Source of the DNA: Owenia fusiformis
Lineage: Eukaryota; Annelida; Polychaeta; Sabellida; Oweniidae
Reading direction: 5' to 3'
Length of the DNA: 64,000 nt
Assembly (NCBI GenBank): GCA_903813345.2
Contig: CAIIXF020000008.1
Location: 19,140,822 to 19,204,821 of the forward strand
The notes below the pieces were generated by a model, which saw only the letters and a list, made by a program, of their open reading frames with translations, searched no databases and was not told the origin of the DNA. Position 1 is the first letter of the stretch. Each line of letters begins with the position of its first letter. Positions 22,701-33,989 of this stretch are shown in pieces. A program made the translations under genes and the position numbers.

Positions 22701-25700
22701 ATGGGTTTTAAAAGTTAACTTTTCATCAAGAATTAGCCCGAGGTGCTTATGATGTTTAATTTGATCTATTGGAGTGTCGTTGAAAACAAACTTAGGATAT
22801 GTTCTCTCAATTGGTCTATTTGTTTTAAAGATCAACTCGTGACTTTTTTGTGGTGCGAAAGTTAGTCCCCATTTCTGGGACCACATTTGGATATGAATTA
22901 AGTCATCTTGAAGAACTTGGCTATCTGTTTGGTGATTTATTGGGTCAACCGGACAAAAAAGTGACGTGTCATCCGCATAGATAAAACATTTAGAGTTTAA
23001 ATCGTCTGTTATGTCATTTAGATATAACAAAAAGAAAATCGGTCCCCATATTGAGCCTTGGGGGACTCCAGAGTTGATTTGACCGACTTTACTTGACCTA
23101 GATAATTCATCATTGATCTTAATTTTAATTGTTCTGTTTGTGAGGTAAGATTGAAAAAGGTCAATTAGTGATTTTGGGATACCGTAGGATTTGATTTTCT
23201 GAAGAAGGAGTACATGAGGGACTTTGTCGAAGGCTGATTGAATGTCCAAAAATATTGCTCGAACATCGAGACCATTTTCAAAATTTTGAAGAATGTAGTT
23301 TGTTATAGCAGTTAGTTGGAGTTGAGTGTTGTGTTCTTTAAGAAATCCAGATTGCATTTCATAAATTAGGTTATTTGATGTCAAGTGGGTCATCAGTTTA
23401 CAATTTACTATTTTTTCAAAAAGTTTAGACATTGTACAAAGTAAAGTTACAGGCCGATAATTTTTTATTAGAGATTTGTCATCTTTTTTATGGATAGGAC
23501 AAACAACTCCTTCTTTCCATTTTGAAGGAAAAGTCTTGGAAGTGAGAATCGAATTAAAAAGTTTTGATAATGGAATGGCGAGGGGGTCACTTGCTAATTT
23601 TAACATTTCATTTGTGATTTGGTCATGTCCGGCTGATTTTCCACGTTTTAATTCCATTATACTTTCCACAATCATTTGTGGGGAAATTTCAAATTCTTGC
23701 ATATATAATTGAGTTAACCAATTACCCATATTGAAGAAAGAAAATGTTCAATGTGTAACAAGAAAACCGGTTCAGAATGCCATTTCCTATTGGAATGCAA
23801 TAAGTTAAAAGATGTTCGGTCAAGCTACATGGATAAAATAAAAAAACACTGTCAAAATTTAGAAAACATGAATAACGTGGAACATAAATTAATGTTTCTA
23901 TTTAATTCAGAGGGAATAATATTAAATATATTCGCAAAATATATATCAAATATTTTTATCGAGAGAGAAAAAAACACGAATGCATCCAATAAAATCTTGC
24001 AATAATCAAGCACCCTTTGATTAATTAAAATAATTGTAGGTAATTAGCTAGCTGGAAATCAGGAATGTTGACGTGACACTGAAAAAGATACGTGACACTG
24101 GAAAATTTACACTATCAACGCTTCATTTTTTTGTAAAATTATTTTTTGATTATCTCGTCAGGCACCTCTGCGATGACGTCAATGTCGCTGAAATCCTCAT
24201 CTACGTAAATAATTCTCATTATCGGATTCAATAATAGTAATTCATAGCTAGGTAAGGTGTGTCCGATTCCAGCCAATCCAAACACAGTATTTCACATATA
24301 GAACAGTGTGTGAAATATCAATAACATAAGCAAGGTCACTAGTTAAACAGTTGTCATGGTGATGAATGGACTTTTCACATTGGATTTGATGACTTTGAAT
24401 CTCCATTTGCTGATATTCTCGCTCTTGTTTAAATCCTTTTATTTATCAGGGTGGACATACAAACTTTTGAAATCCCATTGATCATTGTCCGATGCGTACC
24501 CTTAAACGATTAAAATGATAAAAACATGTTTAAATGGCGCCATTTGATTTTATTGGATATGTATAGGATATCCTATGATTTTGAGGGATATCATTTTTAT
24601 CCACGAGTTGATATCAATATCTGGACGAGTGAGCGTAGCAAATGAGTGCAGATATTGATATTAACGAGTGGATTGAAATGATATCACGAAAAATCATATA
24701 GGATGTTCTAATATAAATACCTTCTGTTCCAATTTTCAATCTTGGATTTTTGTCTCAGTTTATAAGTTCCCATAGAGGGATTTTTACTCACTCTTGACTT
24801 GACAAAAATGAAACTGCTACTAGTTATTTTTTAAATATTAATGTAATAAATATTTTTGGATATTTATTATATTTTTTATTCGATTCCCAGCAAGATATCG
24901 ATCTCTGTCAAAAGAGTTTGTAAAAATATAAAATGTAGGTTGTTTTAATAAAGTTATTAATCATTTAAATATACCGAAAAGTTTGTATCGAAAATGCTAT
25001 CAATTTTCGCTTTGCCAATGTTTTTGTTACAAAACTAAAAACGGGCCTCGTAGAGAGAATCGCACTTTGAAGATTTTGAATCAGTGGGATTGGAAAAAAC
25101 GAAACGAAACCATGACATATTTTGCATGTCAAAGATATCAGATTAATGTCTAATTTTGCTGATTTATTGAATACAATTCCATACACAAATGGAAGACATT
25201 CTCTCCTCACGCAAATTGCTTCATTCAGAATCCACTGATGTTTTATAAAAGGGCAATTTGTACAAGGCCCTTCCCGGGGGACACTCAAAGTCCCATCAGT
25301 ACTTCCTAAAACCATCGTATTTTAATACTTAATTGGACTATTGTTTTCTATCCGAGTTTTGGTGTGCTTTGAATAACGTTTAGCAGCACGCGACGTACAC
25401 ACTTTATTTATGAAGAGCAAGTGGCAGCACGCGATATAACGACTGCCTTTTATTTATAAATTTAATCTTATTTGCAAAATAAATTCCTGTAGAAAAACCG
25501 GGAGAAAAAACTAGACTGAGTGACTAAAACCTAATAATTGGGAATAAATGTAGGCCTCTAGTTTTTTATTGCATAACAACTTTTTAACTACCCAGAATGC
25601 CTAGACGATGCTATATGTGTTTTTTTACTATGAAAGGATGATAAAAGCGCAACAAAAGCTACTGTTGTTAAAAATTTGCATAACTTTCACATCGATTTAT

Positions 25701-28700
25701 ACACTGAACAATGGCTATGGAATGATGAAAGAAAATATGTGACATTTTTATTTACCAATGTGTACTTTATATATGACAAACAGAATATTCTAATTAATAA
25801 TGAGCTAAAAAGTGGCTTTTGAAACTCTGAAACAAACATTAAAGTAATGCGTTATAAATTAATCTATTGTAAAACATCATTGAACACTGAGCATTGAATT
25901 CTTGCATCTTGATGTTCTATGTTATGATAACTAAGCATTTGATCCCATTCTAATCACCAACAGAGTCGCTAAAGAACATGTTCCCCCGGGCAGAGATGAA
26001 CAGGCGAACAGATGGGAACGAGCATTTAAAATATCCCCTCTCATCAACGTTGTCCCCTGGTGATTTTAAGCTGCTTCTGAACATCCCCATCATTTTCAAA
26101 ATGCTCAATTGCAAAATATAACACCAAATATTCACCGTGTTATATTTCTTGTACTTTTAATAAATTAACGCCATTGGAATATTAATACTCGTATTATTGT
26201 GTTATTGCTTCAGATTTTAATTTTTTTACATGAGTGTTTATTTTGAGTTCTCATACTTTTTTTTTTTATTAATTTTGAAGGGTAGAGATGCCGACTGAAG
26301 GCTTCATTTGTTCAAAGACATACGACAATGACAAGTTTCAGAAATATGAGACGAGAAACGTCTAACTCTCGTATCACGTATGCCGAGAGAAAAATATGAA
26401 ATATTTGTAAATGCCGAATACTTAAGACAATTGATCAATAATATACATCACTATATATATATATAAATATAAATATTCACCGTGTTATATTTCTTGTACT
26501 TTTAATAAATTAACGCCATTGAAATATCATTACTACGTAGTATTATTGTGTTATTGCTTCAGTTTTTAATTTTTTTTACATGAGTGTTTATTTTGAGTTC
26601 TCATACTTTTTTTAAAATTAATTTTGAAGGGTAGAGATGCCGACTGAAGGCTTCATTTGTTGCAAGACATACGACAATGACAAGTTTCAGAAATATGAGA
26701 CGAGAAACGTCTAACTCCCGTATCACGTATGCCGAGAGAGAAATATGAAATATTTGTAAATGCCGAATACTTAAAAAAGACAATTGATCAATAATATACA
26801 TTATATATATATATGAGTTCTTATCAATAAATCTACGAAAGACAACGTTCACCAGATAAAATTCAAGAACTTTCTGATATTTAATGCGCAATACGTCAAA
26901 AGAAATTAAACGCAAGATGCTCGGAATATCAGAATACAGCATTTGATACGTGTTCTAGGATTGAAATAACTACGTACAATCTGTTTCTTTTAAGTCAATT
27001 CAATAAAGTGACACCTCGGCCAATTTCGTAAAATATTTCAAAATGATCCATATTTGCATAATCCGAATACTGAATAAGAAGAGAAAAACACACAGGTGAT
27101 GAATAAGCTCGATACAACAAAATTAGTCATTTCAATTGAATTTATTTCTATTCGCTGTCTTCTCATCTATTGCTCGTATGCATTAACTTGTCTCAGTTAA
27201 TTCTCAGATGTTTTCTGTCTATTCACGGCATAATGAATTGCTAATTCGTTTGTGGAGCATCCACGAAGACACATCTCTTTTCGAGTGGAAAGCGAAGACG
27301 TTTCAAGGAGAATGGCCAAATTCAATTTACTCCAAAGGAGCAATTTTAGAAAGGTCTAATCACGTATCGTAAGAAATGTCAATGTATTGAATTGATGGGT
27401 TGCTTTTATTGAAATCTCAACAAAATTCACTTTCCTCTGAACTAGGCCCTGTTTCACGAATTCTAGCCATAATGTGTGTATTTCTACTATTTTTCCAAAC
27501 TGGCGAGAATTTATTTTTCTCGGCCTCTTTGCTTCCTTTAATTAATTTCACGTTTTGTAACATGATGAAAATGACATATTATTTAGCACTGTCAATGAGC
27601 TCGTCCTCCCAATGGATTACTTTTACCCGACAGATTTTCAAGTAACACCAGCGTATCTGTTAGCATGCATTAGTTGGTTCGCCTAATTGATTTTAATTGC
27701 AACCAAGACAAATTGATAATGATTATTTGAACTGGGTGATGATTAACTCATCACTACAGGGGCAGGGAATGCACTAGTACTGCTCTATGAGATGAAAACC
27801 TTGGCACATAATGCGGCATTTAATTCATTTAACCGTTCATTAATGCATTGGTATTTTATATGTTCATTTGACGAAGGTCCTCAATGGATTGCAAATGTTA
27901 TTCATACCAAACCTTTGGGATAAATATTATCTGAACAATTTCATAAGCAAAATATAACTAGAATTATAATATTTATATCAATTATTAATCTCTTATTATC
28001 ATTGATAATTATACTAAACCGGTGATGGAGATCTTTTCTTTATATCATTTTCGGAAATTCTAATTTTTTTTCTTTTTTCGTATTTTCACATCTTGATTCA
28101 CAAGGTTTCAGATTCTTCGACATCGTTGTAGTTGAAGTTAACGTCAGCATCCCTTTATTGTATTTTGCAGATTTTTAAGTAAACTATTTATCGTATTTAC
28201 ATGCCAAATATGTAACTGGATAAAAATAATAACTTCAGTAGTTCATTTAGTTGTTTAGATTTTAGAACGAATAATATACCAGCTTATATTGAATCTCGGT
28301 CCAAGATTCATCTACAAATGGTGTCGTTTTCACTCTTTATTGGTTTTGGACTAGATACTAGGTTTATACTATATATTTGATAAATGTCGTTTATATTAAG
28401 AATGTTTTATCTTTATAAAGATAATTAAGAACATATAAAATATTTAATTTTCGATCTATTTCTCGAACTGTTTTAGGGTATGATATTGGGCCTGTGCAAT
28501 TTATTATCCAATAAAGAAATTATAGCTTATCATTCGATGATTTTACCGAAATTATAATTACAGGTTTTATTTCAAAAATTTAATTTATTTTAAATATTAT
28601 AACCTCATCTAAGCAAAATAACATTGAATGAAATCAGATAAAAATACAAAAAACACGCGAATCATTTTTACAAATTTTTACAATTCTCTTAAATTCCATT

Positions 28701-31700
28701 TGGTGGACAACTTGTATTGCTTTTTCTTATTTTTTTTAAAAGGAATGGTTAACCAAAATTCACGACCAATTTAATTCATGAGACATAATTAAACATGAGG
28801 TTTATGAATAGCAAAACCAAACATACAAATTGTTCTATTGAGATGACAGATGTGCAGAAACACCTCGCACTTCGCCCCGGGCGTTTCATCTTTCTGCGCA
28901 TTGACGTGGACGCTCTACGTAGGATTTTATATTGGTTTTTCCTTTGTAAATTAATGTTTTATGTAAGATTATCGTGACTCTAAACATATGAATTGAAATT
29001 ATTCTATATAAACTGATCAAAATGTCCAAGTTGTATTTTGTCTTAGCAGCTGGTATTTAAGTTGTTGTTACATCGTTTTTTGTTACATCATACCCGGTAT
29101 TTACTTCATCCTTCAAATTCCAACAAAAAAACGTTCAAGGAAAGTTATATTCACCCACCTGAATTCGGGCCTCATTTAGCTTAGTAACTCTAGCCAGTTC
29201 TTCCCGACAATAGATATCTGGGTAATGACTTTTTGCGAACGCTGATTCCAGCTCTTGTAACTGTTCCTGGGTAAAAGTAGTCCGATGTCGTCTGCGCGCG
29301 GGGGTGGGACACGTGGCGGGATTGTGACCGGGGGATATAGAGTTAGCAGACGACATTTGATTGATAGCGCCATCTTGTTTGATTTTTTTGAACGCTCCTT
29401 CAACTCCTGAAATAGATAAAAATAAGTATATAAATATATAAATAATTCCTTATTTTCAAAGAAAATAAAACCAATGTGTAAATGCATATAGACCAACAAA
29501 AAGAATAATAACTAGACATGTAAATTGAACAAGTTCAATTTAAGACTCCAGATTTAAAACTTTTTTTAAGCTGAGTCATCCAAAATACTGTAAGCTGAGC
29601 CATTCAGAATAAGCTGAGTCATCTAGAATTCAGACATTTAGACAACTCTTAAGTAAGTTATCTTCGTCTCCATTGGCTTAACATGGGGATGTCATAATAT
29701 CGACTTTTCGAGACTTCAAACAACTATAACTATCTAACCAGAATTTGGGTCGAAATTTGGTTTGCAGATTCGAATTTCTGAGAAAATTCTACGTTTGTGT
29801 CATAACTCATACATTAAATTTTGAGAACTTTTTGTGTTGACCTACTTTCCGGACGCCATTCCTCAAAATCGGTAAGAGTAATCAAAAAAGACTAATAGTG
29901 AATAGTGACAAAGATAATTGACATAACATGGGATATCAAAATACCAATTTTTTAATTTTTCAAAACGCCATTACTTCCAAACCGAGTGTCGGATTGAAAT
30001 TTGATTTGCAGATTCGGATTCCTGAGAAAATTCTACCCTTAATTCATAACTCATACGTTAAATTTGGAGAAACTTTCATGTTGACCTACTTTTCGGACAC
30101 TATATCTCAAAAGTGGGTCAAAATACTTTCTGACGGCAAAAGGCTAACACTATTAGCACACTCTTTGCTACCTGTATCCAAAATTTTGAAGCAAATAATT
30201 AAAGTGTAGTGTCAGAATCGCAAAAATAAGTTAAAACTATAAATTTGACCTAGATTTTGACCTAGGCATTTTGGTGTCCAAATTGTGAAGCTAGCTAGCT
30301 TTTGAGGTCCCTTTCTTTTATAGGCTTTCATTATGTAAAGCTGTACTTAGTCTATATCTCGTATTTTACACTTCAAAAAAATCTTTTTCCCATTGCCATA
30401 ACATGGGGCACCAAATTTAGCGATTTTTGAATTTTCAAAACACCACAACTTCTGAACCGGAAGTCAAATCGAAATTTGGTTTTCAGATTCGGAATCCTGA
30501 GAAAATTTCCTATAAGACTGATATCCTGGACATTGGATTCGGAGAACTTTTTTTTGGACCTCGTTTTCGGACACTGATATCTCGAAATCGGTTTGAGATA
30601 CCAAAAAACTAAATCGACCATAGCTTTTCTACTTTTTTATGAGGAACACAATGAAAAAAACCCGGATCAAAAATATTGAAGGACGACCGAGATAATGGGA
30701 AAAAGTGACAAAGTACTGGATTTGACCTAGTTCTTGACCTTTGACCTAGATAAAAATTTGACCTAATTTCCCAGAAAGCCAGATACATTCCCTAGTTAAC
30801 CATGTAGGTTGGATTAAGTAAGATGTTATAGTTGGAGAGAAAATCTGTTAGGAGGAAGAAAGAATAATAATAACTAGACATGTAAATTGAACAAGTTCAA
30901 TTTAAGACTCCAGATTTCAAACTTTTTTTAAGCTGAGTCATCCAAAAAACTGTAAGCTGAGTCATCCAGAATAAGCTGAGTCAGCTAGAATATAGACATT
31001 TAGACGATGTTATCTTCGACTCCATTGGTTTAACATGGGGATATCATCACATCAACTTTTCGAGACTTAAAACCGCTACAACTATCTTACCAGAAGTTGG
31101 ATTGAAATTTAGTTTTAATATTCAGATTCCTGGGGAAATTCTACCCTTATTTCATTACTCATACATTAAATTTGGAGAACTTTTTATTTTGACCTACTTT
31201 TCGGACACCATATCTCAAAAGTGGGTCAAAATACTTTCTGACGGCAAAAGGCTAACACTATTAGCACACTCTTCGCTACCTGTATACACAATTTCGAAGC
31301 AAATCATTTAAGTGTAATATCAGAATCGCAAAAATAAGGAAAAACTATGAATTTGACCTAGATTTTGACCTAGGCATTTTGGTGTCCAAATTTTAAAGCT
31401 AGATAGCCTTCGAGGTCCCCACCTTTTATAGGCTTTCAGAATGTTAAGCTGTAGTCAGTCTATATCTGGTATTTTACGCTTCAAAAAAATCTTTTTTCTC
31501 ATTGACATAACATGGGGCACCAAATTTAGCGATTTTTGAACTTTCAAAACGCCATAACTTCCGAACCGAAAGTCGGATTGAAATTTGACTTGCAGATTCG
31601 GATTCCTGAGAAAATTCTGCCCTTAATTCATAACTCATACGTTAAATTTGGAGCACTTTTTAGTTTGACCTACTTTTCGGACACCATATCTCAAAAGTGG

Positions 31701-33977
31701 GTCAAAATACTTTCTGACGGCAAAACGCTAACACTATTAGCACACTCTTTGCTACCTGTATACAAAATTTTGAAGCAAATCATTACAGTGTAGTATCAGA
31801 ATCACAAAAATAAGTTAAAACTATAAATTTGACCTAGATTTTGACCTAGGCATTTTGGTGTCCAAATTTTAAAGCTAGGTAGCTTTTGAGGTCCCCTTCT
31901 TTTACAGGCATTCATTATGTTAAGCTGTATTCAGTCTATATTTAGTATTTTACTCTTCAAAAAAATCTTTTTTCCCATTGACTTAACATGGGGCACCAAA
32001 TTTAGCATTTTTTAGCTTTCAAAATGCCATAACTTCCGAACGGGCAGTGGGATCGAAATTTAGTTTGCAGATTTGGATTCCTGAGAAAATTCTACATCTT
32101 TTTCATAGTTCACACATTCAATTTGGAGGATGTTCAGTCGTGACCTACATTTCGGACGCCATATCTCAAAATCGGTAAGAGTAATCAAAATTCTGATGTC
32201 ATATCTTTGATTCGCCTTTTTCTAAGCTACACGATGAAAAAAAGATGAAGGAGTTACGAAGAATATTGACGAAGATATGATGAAGAATGTTGAAAATGTA
32301 AGATTTGACCTAGTTCTTGACCTTTGACCTAGATAAAAGTTTGACCTAATTTCCCAGAAAGCCAGATACATTCCCTAGTCAACCATGTAGGTTGGATTAA
32401 GTAAGATGTTATAGTTGGAGAGAAAATCTGTTAGGAGGAAGAAAGAAAGAAAGAAAGAATGAAGAAGAATAATAAGAATACAGGCAAAAACAATAGACTC
32501 CAGATTTTCAATCTGGAGTCTAATAAGAAAACAGGCAAAAAAAATAGACTCCAGATTTTCAATCTGGAGTCTAATTATTGTTACGAATAAAAAATAAAAT
32601 ACAGTAAGTTAACTCAAATTCTGAAACATAGGAACCGATTTGTTGTGATTGCAATTAGTCGTCCCTGATTGTGCGACTCAAATGGCAAACCTACTGAGCG
32701 AACAAGTGCGACATGTCACACTCCAAAGTACCCCTACAGTTACTTTACAAATCCTTTCATACTTTAATAGGCCCAAAAGTTTAACTTCGCTTAGTTTCTG
32801 GGGACATCTGTTAAGACAAAATACTTCTTCGTTAGCAGTTCATTAGAATCACAGTAAAAAGGAAAATAATTGGCTACATTTATGAGATGTTGATATCTTA
32901 TGGACCACTTGAAATTGATCACGTTAATAAAGCTGTACGTTGTCCTTATATCTTTGAAATGCGATGGACAAAATTGACATCAAATCGCACATCTTGATAT
33001 AAAACACCAGTTTTTAAACAGACTAATATTTGTAATCCTGTATCTCGCAACATTCCAAAACATTATTCAGCTTTCGTTTTCGACGCCTGTTATATTTTTT
33101 CTTTATTGCGTTTTGTGTTTTTCGTTGCATTTTTTAATCTTATATTTTATACCGTAATCGTTTGGAACGAATGCTGAAGTTCTATGAGAATGGTCCATAT
33201 CCATTGTCTATATTTTGTCAAATTCCTTAAAACGACTGTATGATTTCCATGAATTTTATTGGAATGGAGGCAGTTCCTCCAACTTAGACTTACCGAGCGT
33301 TTATCTCCAAACAAACAAACTTTGTCTTCCGTCCCGTGTTTTAAATACGATCGTCGTCCAGAGGTAATAGAATTTTGTTTCTCACTTTCCAATCAAAAAT
33401 AATTTTCATTCCGGATGCAATTGAGCTCGCATAACTATGGTTTCATTTGAACGCTCATTTCCCGCAATTTATCTAGTTAGTGCTACTAAGGAACGAGCTA
33501 ATGAAATCAGGAAAAAACTAAACTATTCAAGACAGCGTTGCGCAAACTAAGTTTGGAAACTCTATAAAAAGGTAACTGAGTTTCGACAATGATGTTTGAT
33601 CAATGATATCTTCATGGAATCTAAATTGACAGAGGCCATAAATCAACTAAATTTCACTGACTAAAATTATTAGGACACAAATAAAATTACTTAGAACGGT
33701 AAATGAATTACTTGTTTGTCTCTGTACGTTCATTGCTTTGGAGAAATTATGTAATTGTCTATCCGCACCATCAATGGCCAAATCATTTAAAACAAATCAT
33801 ATTTGGCGAAACTCATTTATCTTTAACTAGATGAATAAGCTTAACAAAATTATAGCTAAATGTATTTTCATTACCTGCGTCAGTTAGCGGCCTCTGTGCG
33901 TCCATTGAATATAAAGATGTAAAATCTTCACACTTGCGTTTGTCATCGTCTACAGGTACCCTAGATTCATCCGCCAT
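19574..33977 (-). CDS. PROP1: PROP1-like paired-class homeobox transcription factor (4 exons)
   Basis: Minus-strand exons 33,977-33,875, 29,406-29,159, 20,203-20,025 and 19,736-19,574 join to 693 nt (230 residues plus stop) with matching phases. The homeodomain spans residues about 72-131: [19 protein letters not shown], then [22 protein letters not shown], and after the intron [17 protein letters not shown]. Gln at homeodomain position 50 marks the paired-like Q50 class. The intron between positions 46 and 47 is the classic site in this class. The homeodomain and the adjoining [11 protein letters not shown] favour PROP1 over PRRX, PHOX2 or ALX. Family role: sequence-specific nuclear transcription factor in neuroendocrine development. 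The length is close to vertebrate PROP1. Confidence 0.85.
20025..20203 (-). CDS. PROP1: PROP1 exon 3 (rest of homeodomain helix 3)
   Basis: Follows ctattttcag and ends ATGGCAAG before gtatta at 20,024, leaving phase 2. It begins [20 protein letters not shown] and continues into a Pro/Tyr-rich tail ([13 protein letters not shown]). Without splicing the frame would run into a low-complexity TATTACAACAT repeat, so the donor is preferred. Confidence 0.88.
21549..23715 (-). mobile_element. 5'-truncated non-LTR retrotransposon insertion
   Basis: On the minus strand the element ends in an A-run (T8 on the plus strand at 21,549-21,556, following aataaata-like sequence). It is flanked by perfect 8-bp direct repeats AACCAATT (21,541-21,548 and 23,716-23,723). 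The 5' end is cut inside the reverse-transcriptase ORF, so the endonuclease and 5' UTR are absent, as usual for 5'-truncated target-primed insertions. The ORF is uninterrupted, which suggests a fairly recent insertion. Confidence 0.88.
21789..23729 (-). CDS. Reverse transcriptase (non-LTR ORF2, C-terminal part)
   Basis: A 646-codon open frame with the usual reverse-transcriptase blocks in order: [50 protein letters not shown], a palm motif [33 protein letters not shown] and the catalytic YADDTSLF. A thumb-like region follows, then a cysteine/histidine motif near the end ([17 protein letters not shown]). This is the CR1/jockey-like arrangement. The first four or five codons, including the ATG at 23,729, lie in the flanking DNA beyond the element, so the start is not the element's own. 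Confidence 0.9.
   Translation of the reverse strand: MGNWLTQLYMQEFEISPQMIVESIMELKRGKSAGHDQITNEMLKLASDPLAIPLSKLFNSILTSKTFPSKWKEGVVCPIHKKDDKSLIKNYRPVTLLCTMSKLFEKIVNCKLMTHLTSNNLIYEMQSGFLKEHNTQLQLTAITNYILQNFENGLDVRAIFLDIQSAFDKVPHVLLLQKIKSYGIPKSLIDLFQSYLTNRTIKIKINDELSRSSKVGQINSGVPQGSIWGPIFFLLYLNDITDDLNSKCFIYADDTSLFCPVDPINHQTDSQVLQDDLIHIQMWSQKWGLTFAPQKSHELIFKTNRPIERTYPKFVFNDTPIDQIKHHKHLGLILDEKLTFKTHIEYLEGKVQKLLNPLMALKHRLNSKHLEKIYSSFILSHLDYCDIIYDAAPATSLAQLDKLHYRAAVICCGVMQGASTEKTLEILNWDNLQNRRDEHKLRVMFKIQNNLAPSYVKRIFERYKSPQTRVLRTTNDYKLPASISKKMETGTVCSMITLWNRLPRDHKETNSFSLFKKQLSDHLTNNMEPTISTSYIQNLDRKDEIILNKIRVNRYFKSDLFDHNFSFINDPYCDCGARETAQHKLLSCPLRETNALAVVKRELNLDVTKYKTLKNKTNFLLFGDKDLTNENNSKIFKAVINFIKHN
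24572..24702. repeat. Imperfect palindrome
   Basis: The left arm cctatgattttgagggatat is matched inverted by atatcacgaaaaatcatatagg at the right. The inner arms are gatatcaatatctg / cagatattgatatt around gacgagtgagcgtagcaaat. A foldback repeat without coding capacity. Confidence 0.75.
26126..26814. repeat. Direct tandem duplication of about 343 bp
   Basis: Two copies, about 26,126-26,468 and 26,469-26,814. Both contain attcaccgtgttatatttct, gtagagatgccgactgaagg and cgagaaacgtctaactc; differences are few, mainly indels in A/T runs and tatata tracts. Likely recent. Confidence 0.88.
29159..29406 (-). CDS. PROP1: PROP1 exon 2 (homeodomain helices 1-2 and start of helix 3)
   Basis: Follows ctatttcag (acceptor just above 29,406) and ends ATTCAG before gtgggtga at 29,158. 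Enters phase 1, leaves phase 0. It encodes a short linker and homeodomain residues 1-46. Confidence 0.9.
29502..32575. repeat. Two-block ~475-bp tandem repeat ending in hairpins
   Basis: Two blocks start with the same header (actagacatgtaaattgaac at 29,511 and 30,873) containing repeated 'aagctgagtcatcc'. Each holds units keyed by 'taacatgggg' at 29,681, 29,926, 30,401 and 31,033, 31,510, 31,986. Intact unit spacing is 475-477 bp; one unit is half-length. Each block ends with 'tgacctaatttcccagaaag' and 'aggaggaagaaag'. The second is followed by two identical hairpins. Confidence 0.82.
32491..32573. repeat. Tandem pair of perfect hairpins
   Basis: agactccagatt-ttc-aatctggagtct, a 12-bp stem with a 3-base loop, occurs twice in tandem (about 32,493-32,521 and 32,546-32,573). 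Each is preceded by acaggcaaaaa and atag. The half-site gactccagat also occurs in both block headers (about 29,544 and 30,905). Confidence 0.85.
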
Positions 33978-33989
33978 TTCCAAAATATT
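33875..33989 (-). CDS. PROP1: PROP1 exon 1 (coding start)
   Basis: ATG at 33,977 opens [20 protein letters not shown] and ends in phase 1 at 33,875 before gtaatg. The start is chosen as the only ATG in frame. A ctttcag just upstream (exon boundary near 33,989) suggests a further non-coding 5' exon that I could not locate. The coding part is 33,875-33,977. Confidence 0.75.

Larger units (their letters stand above)
21510..24005 (+). pseudogene. Older non-LTR retrotransposon remnant, split by the insertion
   Basis: On the plus strand, 21,510-21,548 encodes a short stretch ending GRYTKPI. After the 2.17-kb insertion the same frame resumes at 23,724 with [16 protein letters not shown] and HFLLECNKL, running open to TAA at 24,005. 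The 'GRYT..P...ER.C..C......HFLLEC' pattern is the C-terminal region of reverse-transcriptase ORFs in many invertebrate non-LTR elements. A TAG at 21,507-21,509 closes the frame upstream, and no reverse-transcriptase core is found, so it is a dead fragment. Confidence 0.7.
20204..29158. other. PROP1 intron 2 (about 9 kb)
   Basis: It contains the nested retrotransposons (21,500-24,005), a palindrome, a tandem duplication and otherwise AT-rich sequence. Patches of more mixed composition (for example 25,960-26,100, 27,230-27,320, 27,650-27,860 and 28,840-28,925) could be regulatory, but I see no diagnostic motif. Confidence 0.6.
29407..33874. other. PROP1 intron 1
   Basis: About two thirds is filled by the 29,502-32,575 tandem repeat. 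The remainder (32,580-33,870) shows no gene or recognisable element. Confidence 0.6.

Noticed and set aside
21793-23712. Plus-strand open frames (21,793-22,128; 23,476-23,712)
   Set aside because: Antisense shadows of the reverse-transcriptase ORF.
24965-25315. 116-codon minus-strand open frame
   Set aside because: No family resemblance, no splice context and low-complexity surroundings; within chance length for a 64-kb six-frame scan.
26601-26942. 113-codon minus-strand open frame
   Set aside because: Lies in the 343-bp duplication, and the other copy does not keep the frame.
29176-29499. 107-codon minus-strand frame overlapping the PROP1 homeobox exon
   Set aside because: Out of frame with the homeodomain and reaches back into the intron beyond the exon 2 acceptor.
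29928-31793. Genuine protein-coding genes in the 475-bp units
   Set aside because: The frames start at arbitrary ATGs, end at different points and sit inside tandem repeats; their similarity is explained by duplication. Kept only as a repeat finding.
32491-32580. Helitron 3' end (hairpin followed by CTAA)
   Set aside because: The hairpin is followed by CTAA, but CTRR normally lies about 10 nt beyond the stem and no 5' TC end or Rep/helicase sequence was found.
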